A stretch of DNA of 64,000 nucleotides, taken from positions 22,979,695 through 23,043,694 of the forward strand of contig NW_024040374.1 in the NCBI RefSeq assembly GCF_014851395.1, read 5' to 3'. Position 1 is the first letter of the stretch. Every line of letters starts with the position of its first letter. The notes under the pieces were generated by a model that was not told the origin of the DNA, did no database searches, and saw only the letters and a list, made by a program, of their open reading frames with translations. A program made the translations under genes and the position numbers. This document shows, piece after piece, positions 48,483-60,560 of this stretch. This stretch comes from Micropterus salmoides (Eukaryota > Chordata > Actinopteri > Centrarchiformes > Centrarchidae).

Positions 48483-48716
48483 CCTTTTTCACAGAAGACA
48501 CATTTTGACAAGTCACATTAGAAAAAGCACAGGGGTAATTAATCAAATTAGTGATGACTGAATTCCATATAGCTGCTTCAGTTTCAGGGTCCTGGTATTG
48601 TGCGTGATGGCTCACTGTCACACTGTCATGGCTTACCGGGACACTTGAATAGAACAGAGCATCATTAATGTTAATGGTCCTACTATGATGAGTCAAAATT
48701 TCTGCTGTGAAAAAGG
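48483..48716. mobile_element. short TIR element, copy 1
   Basis: Ends are CCTTTTTCACAG and CTGTGAAAAAGG, a perfect 12-bp terminal inverted repeat, with ACATTTTGACA / GTCAAAATTTCT continuing the similarity inward. It is about 234 bp and non-coding. A second copy lies at 55102-55332. Confidence 0.75.
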
Positions 48717-48749
48717 ACTGCTCCCACACAGCAGCAAAAAAAGTTCAGT

Positions 48750-49020
48750 TCGGTTTTGACCTTGGAAGCAGCAGTTGACCAAACAATCTCAAGTCAAGGT
48801 CCATTTACTCACTGGTTCTGCGTCTTTCAATCATTTTACACGGCCCTGATCAGCAGATTGAGTTTGTTCAGTTACCAAAGTCAACATACGTAGAAGACTT
48901 TATTTTCACTTTATGTCAACATAGATGAGAAGTCCAAGAGGTGCTCAGAATAATAGAAAGTTTAAACATTTAAAGTTCAATGGCATCTGAGTAAACTCAA
49001 TCTGCCGCTGAGGACCATCT
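48750..49020. repeat. inverted-repeat element fragment
   Basis: GACCTTGGAAGCAGCAGTTG and AAGGTCCATTTACT resemble 60398-60475. A further inverted pair (CAGCAGATTGAGTTT near 48850 and AAACTCAATCTGCCGCTG near 48995) lies inside. Probably a non-autonomous DNA element. Confidence 0.45.
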
Positions 49021-49105
49021 GTCTTTTTTGGAAATTATATAGTTCTACTTTTTACTGTATTCTCTTTTTCCTACATAAAATGTGGCTTTTTCTTTCAGTG
49101 TGTCT

Positions 49106-49330
49106 AGGCATGTGCCGGTATGAGATTTTCACAGTATGATAACTATCACGGTTTCATGGTATCACAGTATTGCGATTACAGCTCCAAAATGTGTCATTTT
49201 TAAATATCTGGGGGAAAAAATACTTTTTTTCCACTTAACACATTTAATTTTATTTATAAGCAACAAAGTATACTACTGCTGCTAAGAATAAATAAAATAA
49301 TTTATTGTTATTTCTGTGTTCATGCACATA
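49106..49330. repeat. transposon-like repeat fragment
   Basis: TGTGCCGGTATGAGATTTTC, CACGGTTTCATGGTATCACA and ATATCTGGGGGAAAAAATAC are strings that I recall from a common teleost DNA-transposon-like repeat. It may continue further right. Confidence 0.45.
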
Positions 49331-51085
49331 TACAAAGAGACACACATGCGTCTGTTATACGGTCTCCCTCTATACAACAGACAGTGGAAAAGATACCAGA
49401 GCCAGCAGTTGTCTGTGTGTGAAGAGTTGTGGCCACTCTCACACGGAAAGCGAGGTCAACTGAACAGATCATTGCCTGATTGCCATGGCATCGGTCACAT
49501 GTCAATTAAGCTAATAATGTTGTACTTGAATGACACATTTTTTATACCCACATGTTTACTTTTTTTAACGTTATATAACAAGGTTAAAAATTTAAAAATG
49601 TTTTGTTTGTTTATTTACATTCAAGAACCAACCAAGAGTGATGAGCTCCCCACTTTTGAGTGATTTGTTTTAAGGTTAAGATACAACCTTGTTTTACATT
49701 TATATTGCGTCTGTCTTTTTTTTTTTCTCCTTCATGCATCTTAAAAGTGAAAACTCATTTGTTTTGACAGCAGCAGCTATTTGTGTTTAGTCCAAGTGCG
49801 GTTTGTTGTGAAGAAAACGCATTAACCTGTCTCAGTCTATCACTGAACGCAGGTCAACAAATTACCGTGATTCTAACTGGAACAGGAGCTTGGGAAATTA
49901 TTTCTGGTCGACTGCTGTTTGTTCTTCAGAAAGACCTCAGTCAGTCAGCCCATCAGCCAGTCTGTCAGTCAGGAGAAAGAAAGTTGATTTTGAGCTGTCA
50001 TGTGTACACATAAATGCAGTGTTAGCTTCATGGCTTTTTGCAAACAGAATCAAAACTAATAGCTGGCAGATGTGTGCTTTTCAGATTTCAAATGGAGAAC
50101 GTGTTGTTACGTCAAGACGGTAAATGATCCTCTTAAGAGGAGGAAATTACTCCTATCATGCAATTCTCTCTTCCTGTTTTTGACCTTTGTCCCTCTTCCT
50201 TTCCATCCATCACTCTCATGGCCCCATATGGATTTTCTGCGACGTTTGCATGTTGAATTAGAGGAGCTAACAGTAGCGAGCTGCTTCAGAGAGCCTCAAC
50301 ATTTTGGCCAAAGTGATACCCTCCAGCAGTCCTCTCACTGTTTCCTCTCCACTCGGCTTCTTCTCATCCCCTATCAGCATCTCTTTTGTTATATCTCCTC
50401 ATGCACATCAGTCAGAAACAACAAGTGCAGGTGGGCATAACACAGGCATTCATACCTACACAGTCCTATCACCGTCTAACAAACTACTGTAACACTCAGT
50501 CAGATCACAGGTGGTTTGAAGAACTCCCAGGTCAATTTCAGCTAAATAAATTGAAGAGCAGCGTCCTCCATTTCTGCACACAGCAATGTCCTCGAGCTGG
50601 TTTTCTGCTCAGCAGGAAGCACACCTGATGCTTTTTTGTTTTGTTTTGTTTTGTAATTATTTCACGCTTCCCCACACTCTCTGGCCTCATTTCCAATCAT
50701 GGTGATTAGATCTGATCTTCCTCTCTCCCTTGGTCTCCATCCCCACGCTGTACCTTTTTATCAAATGTGACTTTTCCTTTCCTTACATTTATTTCTCTGG
50801 CCCACACGTCTTCTCATTCCCTCAGCTCTTTTATTAATCCTCCATTTCTTCTTTCTTTTGCTAGTTTTTCTTTGTTTCTTAGGTCCATATGCCTGCCCTC
50901 CTCTCTACACCCACCCCCAGCCCTCTAGCATGTTGCTCTTTGGCAAGACCCTACAATATGGCACTATATTGAAATTGCTCCGCAGTGCAGAGATTGGGGT
51001 GAAAACAAGCCTGTAGCCCCCCAGCATTTCTCCCAAATAACACATTTCATTTCCTGCCACACTTCCTCACTCCCCCGCAACCCCC

Positions 51086-51087
<2 letters not shown>

Positions 51088-51116
<29 letters not shown>
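51088..51116. repeat. C29 homopolymer
   Basis: Twenty-nine consecutive C preceded by shorter C runs; true length is uncertain because such runs are error-prone. Confidence 0.9.
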
Positions 51117-51606
51117 GTCTGGCTCTATGCTTCCATCTCTTTCTCTCTCTTGCTCTGTATTTTCCTGTCAAAGGCCAATACAATTATTCATAGAGAAATG
51201 CCTCTGTACTCATGCATAAAATGAAACTTATTCAAGCTCACACGCTCACTCACCTGCATACTCGAATTGCCAAATGTTCACAAGGGTGTGCACAAATTAT
51301 ATTTCTTTCTTTCTTTCTTTTTTTTAAGTCGCTTCTCCTCACACAGATCTGGCCACCCACACATACATACACACACCTGTTTGGGCCCGTCTTATATAAA
51401 ACCAATATGTACACAAGACTACATGAAGAGCTAATGCATAACTCATGTTTAAAGAGGCCAAGAGAAATGCTCCTGCTGGGTTTCTGTATTAACTAATTCA
51501 TCCTCTGAGACCCGCTCCTCTCACATCAGCTCATACGATTGAGCTTGAAAGATTCATGAGGTTGAGGCTATTAATATCATCGGCCCCTAACCCGGTGTGT
51601 CCACAG

Positions 51607-51666
51607 ATCTGAGCGATGAGGTCAAAGATGATGAGGGGAAATGGGAAGGACAGGCTGTGGCTGAGG
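51607..51666 (+). CDS. possible 60-nt acidic microexon (speculative)
   Basis: A CCACAG acceptor ends at 51606 and a GTAATG donor starts at 51667. The 60 nt between are open in exactly the phase needed (phase 1 in, phase 1 out) and would insert about 20 residues rich in Asp and Glu (beginning DLSDEVKDDEGKW) between EGF1 and EGF2. The pyrimidine tract is weak and no known hyalectan has such a segment that I recall, so a chance match is more likely than not. Confidence 0.15.
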
Positions 51667-52503
51667 GTAATGGATGTTTTATTGCAGATACACACAGGTA
51701 GTCGAGATATTTGTCAGCAGATCCGCCCAAAATCTGGTGATTGGAGGTGAATTGAGGCAGCAAGCGAAATTGGCACGCTTCAAGCTAGAAGTATTCTACA
51801 TGATAAAGTGGATGAGTTATAACCAAGTGTAGGACAAAGAAAGAAAAAAAGGAAGCTGCAGTTAGATAGATTCTCAGTGAGTTGCAAGCATAGACTGTAG
51901 GTTGCAAGGGTATAGAGGAAGACAGATGGAAAGGGCCGGTGCTGCCATGCTGCTCCCCTCAGTACATCCCATTCAGTCCTTCATTAATGATGGAATAGAT
52001 TTTTGTGTTTGGCTCCAAATCCAGTTCCAGTGGTTAGGTCAATTAGTTGTAGACTTTTACAGCTACTTCTTGGCTTCTACTTTTCCTGCAAGTTTCCATC
52101 CGGTGCTGGCTGCGAGGTGAAGAAATGCACCGTTTGAAAGTGATGGTTCATGTAATGATGAGCAATTTGATTGCTCCAATATGGTCCAACAGCACAGAGA
52201 AATATAATAGGGTTGAATAATGGAAATGGAGATTCTGGTGTTTACTGTAAGTTCTTCACAAAATGTATTCCCTTTTCATTTAGTCCCTGTCCCTTGCAAA
52301 AAGAAAAGTTCCAGAAACCCGGCATTTATAGCTTTTTGTGTCTGTCTGCATCTTTTGTTTTTCTGTACTGAAGACTGTACAAAAACAAAGACGCCTCCAC
52401 TAAACCTCATTATCACTTGCATGCAACCATCAAAGCTAAATGCTACAGTCTCACCTAAAATAAAAATACAAAAACTATACCGGCATTTCAACAAGTGGCT
52501 TAA

Positions 52504-53026
52504 AGGAATAGTTTCACATGTTGTGAAATTTTAATATTCACTTTCTTGCCAAGAGTTAGATGAGAAGGTCAATACCGTTCTCATGTTTGTACGGTCAACA
52601 TAAAGCACCAATAGAAGCAGGTTTGCTTAGCTTTGCATAAAAGCCTGGCTCTGTCTAAAGGTAACAACATCTGCCTATGAGCTTCTCTAAAGATGAAAAA
52701 TTAACGTGCTATATCTCATTTATTTAATCCATATCTAGATTAATGTGAAAAGCCACTTTGTAGTTTTGTGCAGGACTTTTTCTTACCTGGTTGCAGCGAC
52801 TTCCTGGGGTCTCTTCTGATTGTCTGAGAACCTCACGGTGACAACAAGACTCCAGGAAGTCACTGCTCCTAGCCAATAAATAGCACTTTGCCAGTCTTTA
52901 TGCTAACATAAGCTAATTGGCTACTAGTTCATATTTATCGTACAGACATGAGTGATATTCTCAACTAACTCTTGGGAGGGGGAAAAAAGCAAGTAGGCGT
53001 ATTTCCTAAACCAGTGAACTATTCCT
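52504..53026. mobile_element. non-autonomous DNA element with internal palindrome
   Basis: Terminal inverted repeats AGGAATAGTT and AACTATTCCT are present. The interior has GAGTTAGATGAGAAGGTCAA, GCCTGGCTCTGTCTAAAGGT and a palindrome around GACTTCCTGGGGTCTC / GACTCCAGGAAGTC at about 52799-52864. I recognise this as a high-copy percomorph family; the element at 4547-4835 is a deleted relative. Confidence 0.7.
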
Positions 53027-53387
53027 CTACATATAGGCTTCCATCTCCAAAATCAGTGTGCCATTTAACAGGTAGAGCATTGAGTTTTAACCTTAATGTT
53101 GCAACTACAAGTCTAAGGAGACCTTGTCCATGCTCAAACCAATAAACCACATGCCAAAATGGATGCATGTGTCAAATTTCCAGATCTTGCCCTCTGCATG
53201 CAGTAATAACCCTTAGGTCAGCACTACAAACGCTCAGGCATAATAAAAGTGATAAAACTATATGCCAAAAAACAGAGGATCAAATGATTCCGCAGCTATC
53301 TCAGGGACTGATCCGTAGACATTCTCAAACACAAAAGCAGTTATACTCACAATAAGAGACACACACAACTGATCAATACTGGGACTG

Positions 53388-53440
53388 GGTATCGGTGCTC
53401 GATACCTTCAAGGTACCTACATTTTTAAACGATACCCAGC
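53388..53440. mobile_element. very short palindromic element
   Basis: Begins ACTGGGTATCG and ends CGATACCCAG, with GATACC motifs between; about 50 bp. It looks like a minimal deletion derivative of an inverted-repeat transposon. Confidence 0.45.
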
Positions 53441-53750
53441 CGTAATCAATACACACAAACGCAGTCATGAAAATGCACACGTTCAGTCATGATCTAACAA
53501 AATAGTTTAGCAACAAACACAGACACAAGGAAGCTCACAGATCCACCCACATACAAATACAACCTCAAGCACCTGCAGGTGTGTTTATCAGTGTCCAGTT
53601 AAACTCTGTTCACACTATAAAAGAGTTAGCTGGATGGCATAATTTCAAAGTTTTCAATCAGCATAGGCACTCCTTCCTCTCCAAACTCTTCAGGACAATG
53701 AGAAACAAAGGACATACTGGCCGCAGAGTTGAATGAGAATGAGCTGCACG

Positions 53751-53753
<3 letters not shown>

Positions 53754-53790
<37 letters not shown>
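53754..53790. repeat. (TG)n microsatellite
   Basis: About 18 perfect units. Confidence 0.95.
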
Positions 53791-53793
<3 letters not shown>

Positions 53794-53902
53794 TGCTGCA
53801 TGCAGTATTTCTTTGGTATAAACACACCTGTAGATTAATGAGCTGCTGGCCTAGTTGCCAGGACTTACCTCTCTCTCTCACTCTCACTCTCTCTCTCTCT
53901 CT

Positions 53903-53921
53903 CAATTCAATTCAATTCAAA
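53903..53921. repeat. short ATTCA pentamer repeat
   Basis: Three to four TCAAT units, the same pentamer as the L2 tail at 27979-28010, but with no LINE sequence beside it. Confidence 0.7.
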
Positions 53922-54081
53922 TTCTCTCACACACACACACATTTTCCATTGACACACTTGCCACCTTGAGTTGCCTCATCTTTACTGTTGTTCTTTGTAA
54001 TATACTCGTCTGCTGAAGTGTCAGGTACAGTGAATGAATATTCATGCATATGGCAGATATGTGTTTGGTTTAGCTCAGTAA

Positions 54082-54151
54082 GTGTGTGTATGTGTGTGTG
54101 TGCGTGTGTGTGTGTGTGTGTGTGCGTGTGTGTGCGTGTGTGTGTGTGTGT
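54082..54151. repeat. (GT)n microsatellite with CG interruptions
   Basis: About 70 bp of GT with three GCGT and one AT interruption. Confidence 0.95.
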
Positions 54152-55101
54152 GCTGGAGGAAGGCAATGACTCTGTATACACTGGGTGACAGCTGTAGGAG
54201 TAAGTCAAGCATATAAATGCTGGCCATGTAGAAAGCGGGACAAATTGATTTCCCATGAAGAGGGGGAACTGGGTTTTACACGGGGGGAGGGGGCCTTATC
54301 AGCGTTCCAGAAACACTCACACAACAACACACACAAACACCTGCACATGGGACACAAACTTATATCATGTCAGACTATTTATTGTGAAGATGAAACTTTC
54401 ATAATATCATCTGGTTGCTGCTGTTTACATTCACGCCAGATGCAAGTTCAAAAATGCACTGTGGAATGGGTGTATATATATATGTATATGTGTATATAAA
54501 TAACTGTATATATTGTTTTATTTTATTATGTTACCATATTTTAATATAGGCGTACACTTGATTATTGTTGTGTGTGTAGCATGAAGGAACTCCAAATTTC
54601 ATTTTGGTATGCAGCCTTGTGCTGTATAATAACTAATAAACAACCCTGTACCTTGTATCATGTATAAATATGGATCACATTATGCTAAGTTTATTTGAGA
54701 GAGCACACAAACATAAAAACACATATGAACACATTGTCATTTGATGACCCCTCATCTTAAAAGGTACCCTGTGGAGAACTACAATGTAAACAAAGTACCA
54801 TTTAAAATATCAGCTTTGCAAATGTTTTATTATGAAAGAAATGCACTCAACATGTTTGTTAGATGTTAAGGATACGGACAGTGAGTTTTGGAGAGTAACA
54901 CAGAAAACATAACATAACATAACCTTTGCTTGTTTACAAGAAAACTCAACAGGGCACCTTTTAAATAACCAAACTAGGGCTGAATGATTGATTTTTTATG
55001 GAAATTTGAGTGCAATCTTCAAGTAGCAAAAGCTGCTTTTTAAATTGTAATTTTCTGTCATTGATAACACATAACATTTAATAATTAACAGTGTCAAACA
55101 G

Positions 55102-55332
55102 GCTTTTTCACAGGAGCCACTCTTACTAGTCATAGCAGGAAAAGCACAGGTGAAACTAATTTCTTTACTAATGGCTCTGTTCTATCACATGTGCCAGGAA
55201 GCCATGACAATGAGTCAGCAGACACTGTACCTGTAACGCGCTCACCTAAATGGAATGCAGTCATTTCTGATGTTATCAATTACACCAGTGCATTTCCTGC
55301 TGTGAAATGCTAAAATGTCTGCTTTGAAAAAG
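55102..55332. mobile_element. short TIR element, copy 2
   Basis: Same family as 48483-48716: starts GCTTTTTCACAG, shares GGAAAAGCACAGG-type and CCATGACAATGAGTC-type interior strings, and ends CTTTGAAAAAGG. It is more diverged at its right end than copy 1. Confidence 0.65.
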
Positions 55333-56712
55333 GTCAATCACAATCACTGGCAAATATATTCAGCTGCAGCTAATTAACATTAATGCGAAACAATGAACAT
55401 TAATCCTGGCTGTTGCCTGGTTAATATGTTCATTGCATCACAAAAGTGACCACTAACTAGGCTACAGGGAGTCCGTTGGTCCTGTGGAGCAGCTGAGCAT
55501 TTGTTGTAGGTGGTAGGTTAGTTTGTTTTGACATCAACTCTATATTTTGGGTTAGCCTTCTGTTTATCTAACAGCCTAACATCTGACAGATGACATGAAA
55601 CCTACGTTGTAATTGGCTGTTATGAAGTTGATGTTGATGAACGTGAGCTAACTTTAGTTAAACACAAACCATGAATTGTATGCTACCAGTTAACGATTAG
55701 TACAATTTAAATGAATGGAAACAACTTACCTGAAATCTTACCCTAATTTCCACCGTGTCATAATTTGCCTCTAGGCCTGCTGTTTTCTGTTCAAATCATG
55801 TTAACAATGGTTAGTAATATTATCACAGCTCTGGGTGTCAAGCCACCACTAGTTGGTAATCCGCTATTGTCATCCGATTTGACAATAGGAAAAAAACTCC
55901 AATGACTTCAGATGCTTTTCTGCTCTGAGATGAAGAGGAACTAGAAAACAACAAAAAAAAGTCTCCTTTCACTGAAATAATGCGTTCTGTCTGGTCTATA
56001 GTGTATGTATATAGTATAGTGGGCAACTTTTATCAGTAAATATAGCTATTTCCTTTAAATGTCATGATTATTATTAGTAATTCATGTCAGATATACCACT
56101 AATGTTACATATTTTTTAATGTGTGCTTAGTTGGATTTTTCTCTGACTGACTTATTTACATAAAAAGGAGCCTGGGAGGACCTTAACAAACAGCAACATT
56201 ACAATCGACAGTCACAGTCATGTTCATGTAGAAACAAGGTAATAGTGATTTTGCTTGTTACAAACTTAAATTGAATACTGTACAGGTCTGTATGTTACTG
56301 TTAAAAGCAATTGCAACAATAATAATTAACTTTGTCTATAAGGTGAGTCTTAAAACTAAAACTTCTGCTTCAAAAACTGGAGAATGGCTAAATTCCAAAT
56401 TCAAAACCCGCGTTTGCAAGGATGTTCTTCATCTTTTCATCTTTGTGAGGATCTGTGGATCCTCACACAGACCCTACGCATATAGTCTACACATGCACAC
56501 ACAAAAGAACACATACTGTACACAATATAGTGACCTAGCCAATAATACAAAGGATTTTTTCCTTATCTCCATGGTAGCAGGCCAGATATTTGAAAAAAAT
56601 AAATAGCAGAAGACAAGAATGAGACAGAGAGAGATGAAGCAAGAAAGCAAGCATTACGATTGCCAAGAGCCGAGGCAGGAAAACAGGGATTTCGGCCCAA
56701 ACGCAAGACGCC

Positions 56713-57660
56713 ATAATAATAATAATGATAATAATGATACATTTTATTTCTATAGCGCTTTTCAGGACACTCAAAGACACTTTACAGGTAAAAGCAGAAG
56801 TTATGTACATTTAAAACCGATTAAAAACATAAATAGCATAATATAAAATATACAAACAGTATAGTATAGTGCGGAAATACATAAGAGCCAGTGGTGACCA
56901 TATAAATAACAAAATAACAAACAGCAGCAAGTGTAATATAACATTATTTGATGTTAAAAGCTAGTCTAAACAGGTGGGTTTTGATAAGTGATTTGAAAGA
57001 GTCCATGTCGCTAAGCTCTGTCGCCCCAGGTATGGTGCTTGGTCCTGATTTGTGGTGAGAGGAGGTTAGTGTCAGAGGAGCGGAGGTTGTGGGAGGGATT
57101 GTGGTGGTGGAGCAGGTCTGTGAGGTAGGAAGGGGCCTTGTTTTAGAGGGCTTTATGTGTGAGGAGGAGGATTTTGTACAGAATGTGTTGGGGAACAGGG
57201 AGCCAGTGACGATTCTGGAGGACAGGGGTGATGTGGTCACGGGTGCATGTGTGGGTGAGGAGGCGGGCAGCAAGTTTTGGATATACTGAAGTTTATTTAG
57301 GGCTTTGGCAGGTGAACCACAGAGGATGCTATTGCAGTAGTCAATTCTGGATGTAATGAAGGAGTGGATTAGGGTTTCGGCAGCAGAGAAGGTGAGTGAT
57401 GTTTTTGAGGTGAAAGAAGGCAGTCCTGGTGACATGGTTGATGTGGTGTTCAAAAGTGAGCTTGCTGTCAAAGATGACTCCAAGGTTGCGGATATGTCGG
57501 GATGGAGACAAGGTGGAGTTGTTGATGGAAAGGCTGAAGTTGTTGGTGTTTTTTGTGAGTGATTTGGGGCCAATGATGATCATGTCAGATTTATTGTAAT
57601 TGAGCTGTAAGAAGTTGGTTTGCATCCAGGTTTGCATGTCGGTGAGGCAGTTGGTCAGGA
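56713..57660 (-). mobile_element. L2-like LINE, 3' part, frameshifted
   Basis: The minus strand encodes NFLQLNYNKSDMIIIGPKSL, HIRNLGVIFDSKLTFEHHIN and TRTAFFHLKNI, then, in another frame, LIHSFITSRIDYCNSILCG and LNKLQYIQN, and finally DSFKSLIKTHLFRLAFN. At least two frameshifts separate these pieces. The 3' UTR ends with AAAAGCGCTATAGAAATAAA and an ATT-rich tail at about 56714-56738. It is a second, older LINE lineage than the one at 28-30 kb. Confidence 0.8.
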
Positions 57661-58227
57661 GGTAAGGAGCTGATGCAGTTTTCAGTGTTTATTCCAACAG
57701 AAATAGAAAAACAGCTTTAGGTGTAGTGGTGGCAAGAGTCCAAACACAGGTTGTAGTCCATAAAGTGATGCATAAAACCAAAACGGGTATAATAATCCAA
57801 GACGACAGTAAACAACACTCAGAAAAAGCAGAGACACTCAACATAACACGATGACGGCGCTACAACACATAGCGGGGAACCGGACAATAACTAGATGATT
57901 GAAAGGATAAAGTCCTTGACCAAGATTTACCAGAGGCCGTTTGTTTGGTTCATGAGCCTTTTCTTTTCAGAGATAGATATAAAGTTTCAACATCAGAGCC
58001 CCCTCCAACACACCCTTATATAATTTCATTGCCAGTGATTAATTGATTCTGACAGCACTAAGGAAAAAATAGATAATTTCACTCTACTGTTTCCTATTTA
58101 AGTATGTCAGAAATAGCGACAGGAGGCAAAGAATAGCCTGTCATTCACCCCTCTGGGGAACTGCTCTACTTTAAGAGTAGAGGTATTGTATTTTTAAGTG
58201 CGTACGCTCACACAAGTAAGGACCAAG

Positions 58228-58445
58228 AGAAAAGGAAGCAAGGAAGGAAGGAGGGAAGGAAAGAGAATAGGGAGGAAGGAAGGACGACGGTAAAAAGAGA
58301 GGAAAGGAGGAAGAAAGCAATTGAGAAAAAGGAAGGAAGGGAGAAAGGAAGGAAGATGAAAAAGTGAAAAAGGAAGGAAGATGAAAAATGAAGAAGCCAG
58401 GGCAAACTGTGAGAGAGAGAAGGAAGGAGGGAGAGAAAAGTGATA
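58228..58445. repeat. purine-rich (GGAA)n tract
   Basis: About 220 bp of nearly pure purine on the plus strand, with many GGAA/GAAG units. Confidence 0.88.
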
Positions 58446-59308
58446 GTTTAAACAATCCATTTTAAGAGTTAGATGTGGAGCTCCTTTAAGCTGAGGTAAG
58501 GTGTGTTAATGATCACACCCTGGGCGTCTCGGGCAGATAAAGTTGTCAAGGAACAGGCCAAACCCCACACGGCCCAGAGGGACTCTGCCACTGCTAACAC
58601 CAGGAGCCCTAAAGGGACACCTGTAAACCCTCCTGACTCAAAGGAAATTAGCCTGGTAAGACCCACGGGGCGAAGGAGAATAAACTTGCCATTTAGAGAT
58701 CTCCAGAGGGAGGGAGAGAAAATAGACGGTGAAAAGAGACTCTGGAGTGACTAATGAAAAAGAAGAATGGAAGGCAGTGATGGGAGGAGGAGCAGGAGGA
58801 GGAGAGGAAATGACTGTGGAGAAAGAGAAATGAAGCGAGCAAAGGCTCCTCTTTTTCCTTTGGAGGAATAGAAGATCTACAAATGCTGATCATTCTCTGG
58901 ATCTATTCTGCTTCTCCTGTTATTTCCAAGTCCTCCACTGTCCCCAGATTCAATCTCTCTCATTCTGTGAGGAAATAGAAATAGACAGTGAGGCTGTATG
59001 ATCCTGGTGGCACTGTGGCAGCTTGCTTGGCTTCTACTGTCCCTGGCTTCTTTTTCCTGGCCAATGCCCCCCTCCCACACAAAACATAAACAGACACTGA
59101 AAATGGAGCCAGTGAATACCCACACACGCACACACACATATAGCCTCAGCAAGCGGAGTCAGGCTGTCAGAACTGAAGGCTAGCAGAGCGATGTGAGATG
59201 TTGTGACACTTTACCTCATTACATTTTCCCAGGCTGTTATGAATGTTGCAGCAGCGCTGTCAACCAAAGCAAAAACCTGTCTGAAACATACTGTGGGCAC
59301 ACGCATCA

Positions 59309-59328
59309 ACACACACACACACACACAC
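59309..59328. repeat. (AC)n microsatellite
   Basis: About ten perfect units. Confidence 0.93.
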
Positions 59329-59974
59329 GCCACCGACGCATGCACATTCACATATCCACATTGCAACACATGAATTGAGATGAATCTTTTGCTGTTTTTA
59401 TATTTCATGGCGAGGTGTGATTTTTTGGGAAATGTCTACAAGGCAGGTTTCAGGCTCACTTTGCTAGCGTTCCCTCAACGCACTAGAAAGTCTGGTAAAC
59501 CCCGACGATTTGGATGGTTGCCTGTGTGAGGCTCTCAGTACATTGTCAGGGCTCCAAGATGTAATTGCGTCTGGGGCTAGTGGTGAGGTAACATATCCCT
59601 GTTTTAGCCAAGTAAAGAGGATAAAACATTTTCTCTATTTTCACCAGAAACCCCAGGATGAAGGACTTTTCTCCAGACGCTGGATCCTCTGATAGGTTGA
59701 TCAGCGTTGCACTGAGCTCTCTGGAGAGCAGCACAGAGCCTTGGGCTGTACCAGAACTGCTGTGTAGTCTCTCTATTTCCTCTTCTCCCTGCTGATCTTG
59801 ATCCCTTTGTTATCCACCTGCACCCAAACACAGCTGAAGGCCCGGGACTGTATAGTACAGTGCAAGCACACAACACACATAAGCACACCAACACACAAGC
59901 ACAAAGAGACACAGAGGCGCTGTACACATGCATATATTTGCAATATGTATTGCATATTAGATTAAACATATATA

Positions 59975-60330
59975 CACTAGGTGCACAATTATTAGACAAG
60001 TGAGTATTCTGACCATATCATAATTTTTATGCGTGTTTTCCAACTCCAAGCTGTATAAAATTGAATGCTTATTGGATTTTAGCATATCAGGTGATGTGTA
60101 TTTGAATGTGGCCTAAGGAGATCAACAACCTATATCAAGGTGTTCATAATTATTAGGCAGTTTCTTTTCCTCTGGCAAAATGAGATTTAACTGACACTGA
60201 AGGCAAAAATTGTAACATACCTTTCAGACGGATGCAAAACTCTTCAAATAGCTAAATGTTTGAGGTGTCACCAATGGACAATCAAACGTTTTGTTGCAAA
60301 TAGTCAACTAGGGTGCAAGAAGCTCATGGA
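59975..60330 (+). mobile_element. Tc1/mariner-like transposon remnant, 5' end
   Basis: GCACAATTATTAGACAAGTG followed about 165 bp later by CATAATTATTAGGCAGTTTC, then degraded coding sequence for a helix-turn-helix transposase start. The last recognisable piece reads IKRFVANSQ at about 60281-60307. Stops and small deletions break the frame, and the rest of the transposase is missing. Assignment to Tc1/mariner is from memory of the family. Confidence 0.55.
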
Positions 60331-60397
60331 TTGTAAATTTCCATTTTTCTCTCAACACTTTAAGGACTTCTCACCCTTAACGTTGAGACTGAAAATT

Positions 60398-60560
60398 TAT
60401 TCTTGATCTTGGAAACGGCAGGTGACAAAATAATCTCTACAAGGTCCATTTAGTAGCTGTTCTGGAGCTTTCACACCTAGGCAAACTCCATGTGCTAATA
60501 AAGATCATTTGATATGATCAAAAGCTCCAGAACAGCAACTAAATGGACCTTGAGGTGAGA
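60398..60560. repeat. inverted-repeat element
   Basis: AAGGTCCATTTAGTAGCTGT and TCTGGAGCTTT at about 60449-60480 recur in reverse complement as AAAGCTCCAGAACAGCAACT and AAATGGACCTT at about 60520-60551. It shares its left end with 48750-48830. Confidence 0.6.

Noticed and set aside
58171..58460. Three overlapping Ser/Phe/Leu-rich minus-strand frames
   Set aside because: They are translations of the purine-rich GGAA tract in different frames.
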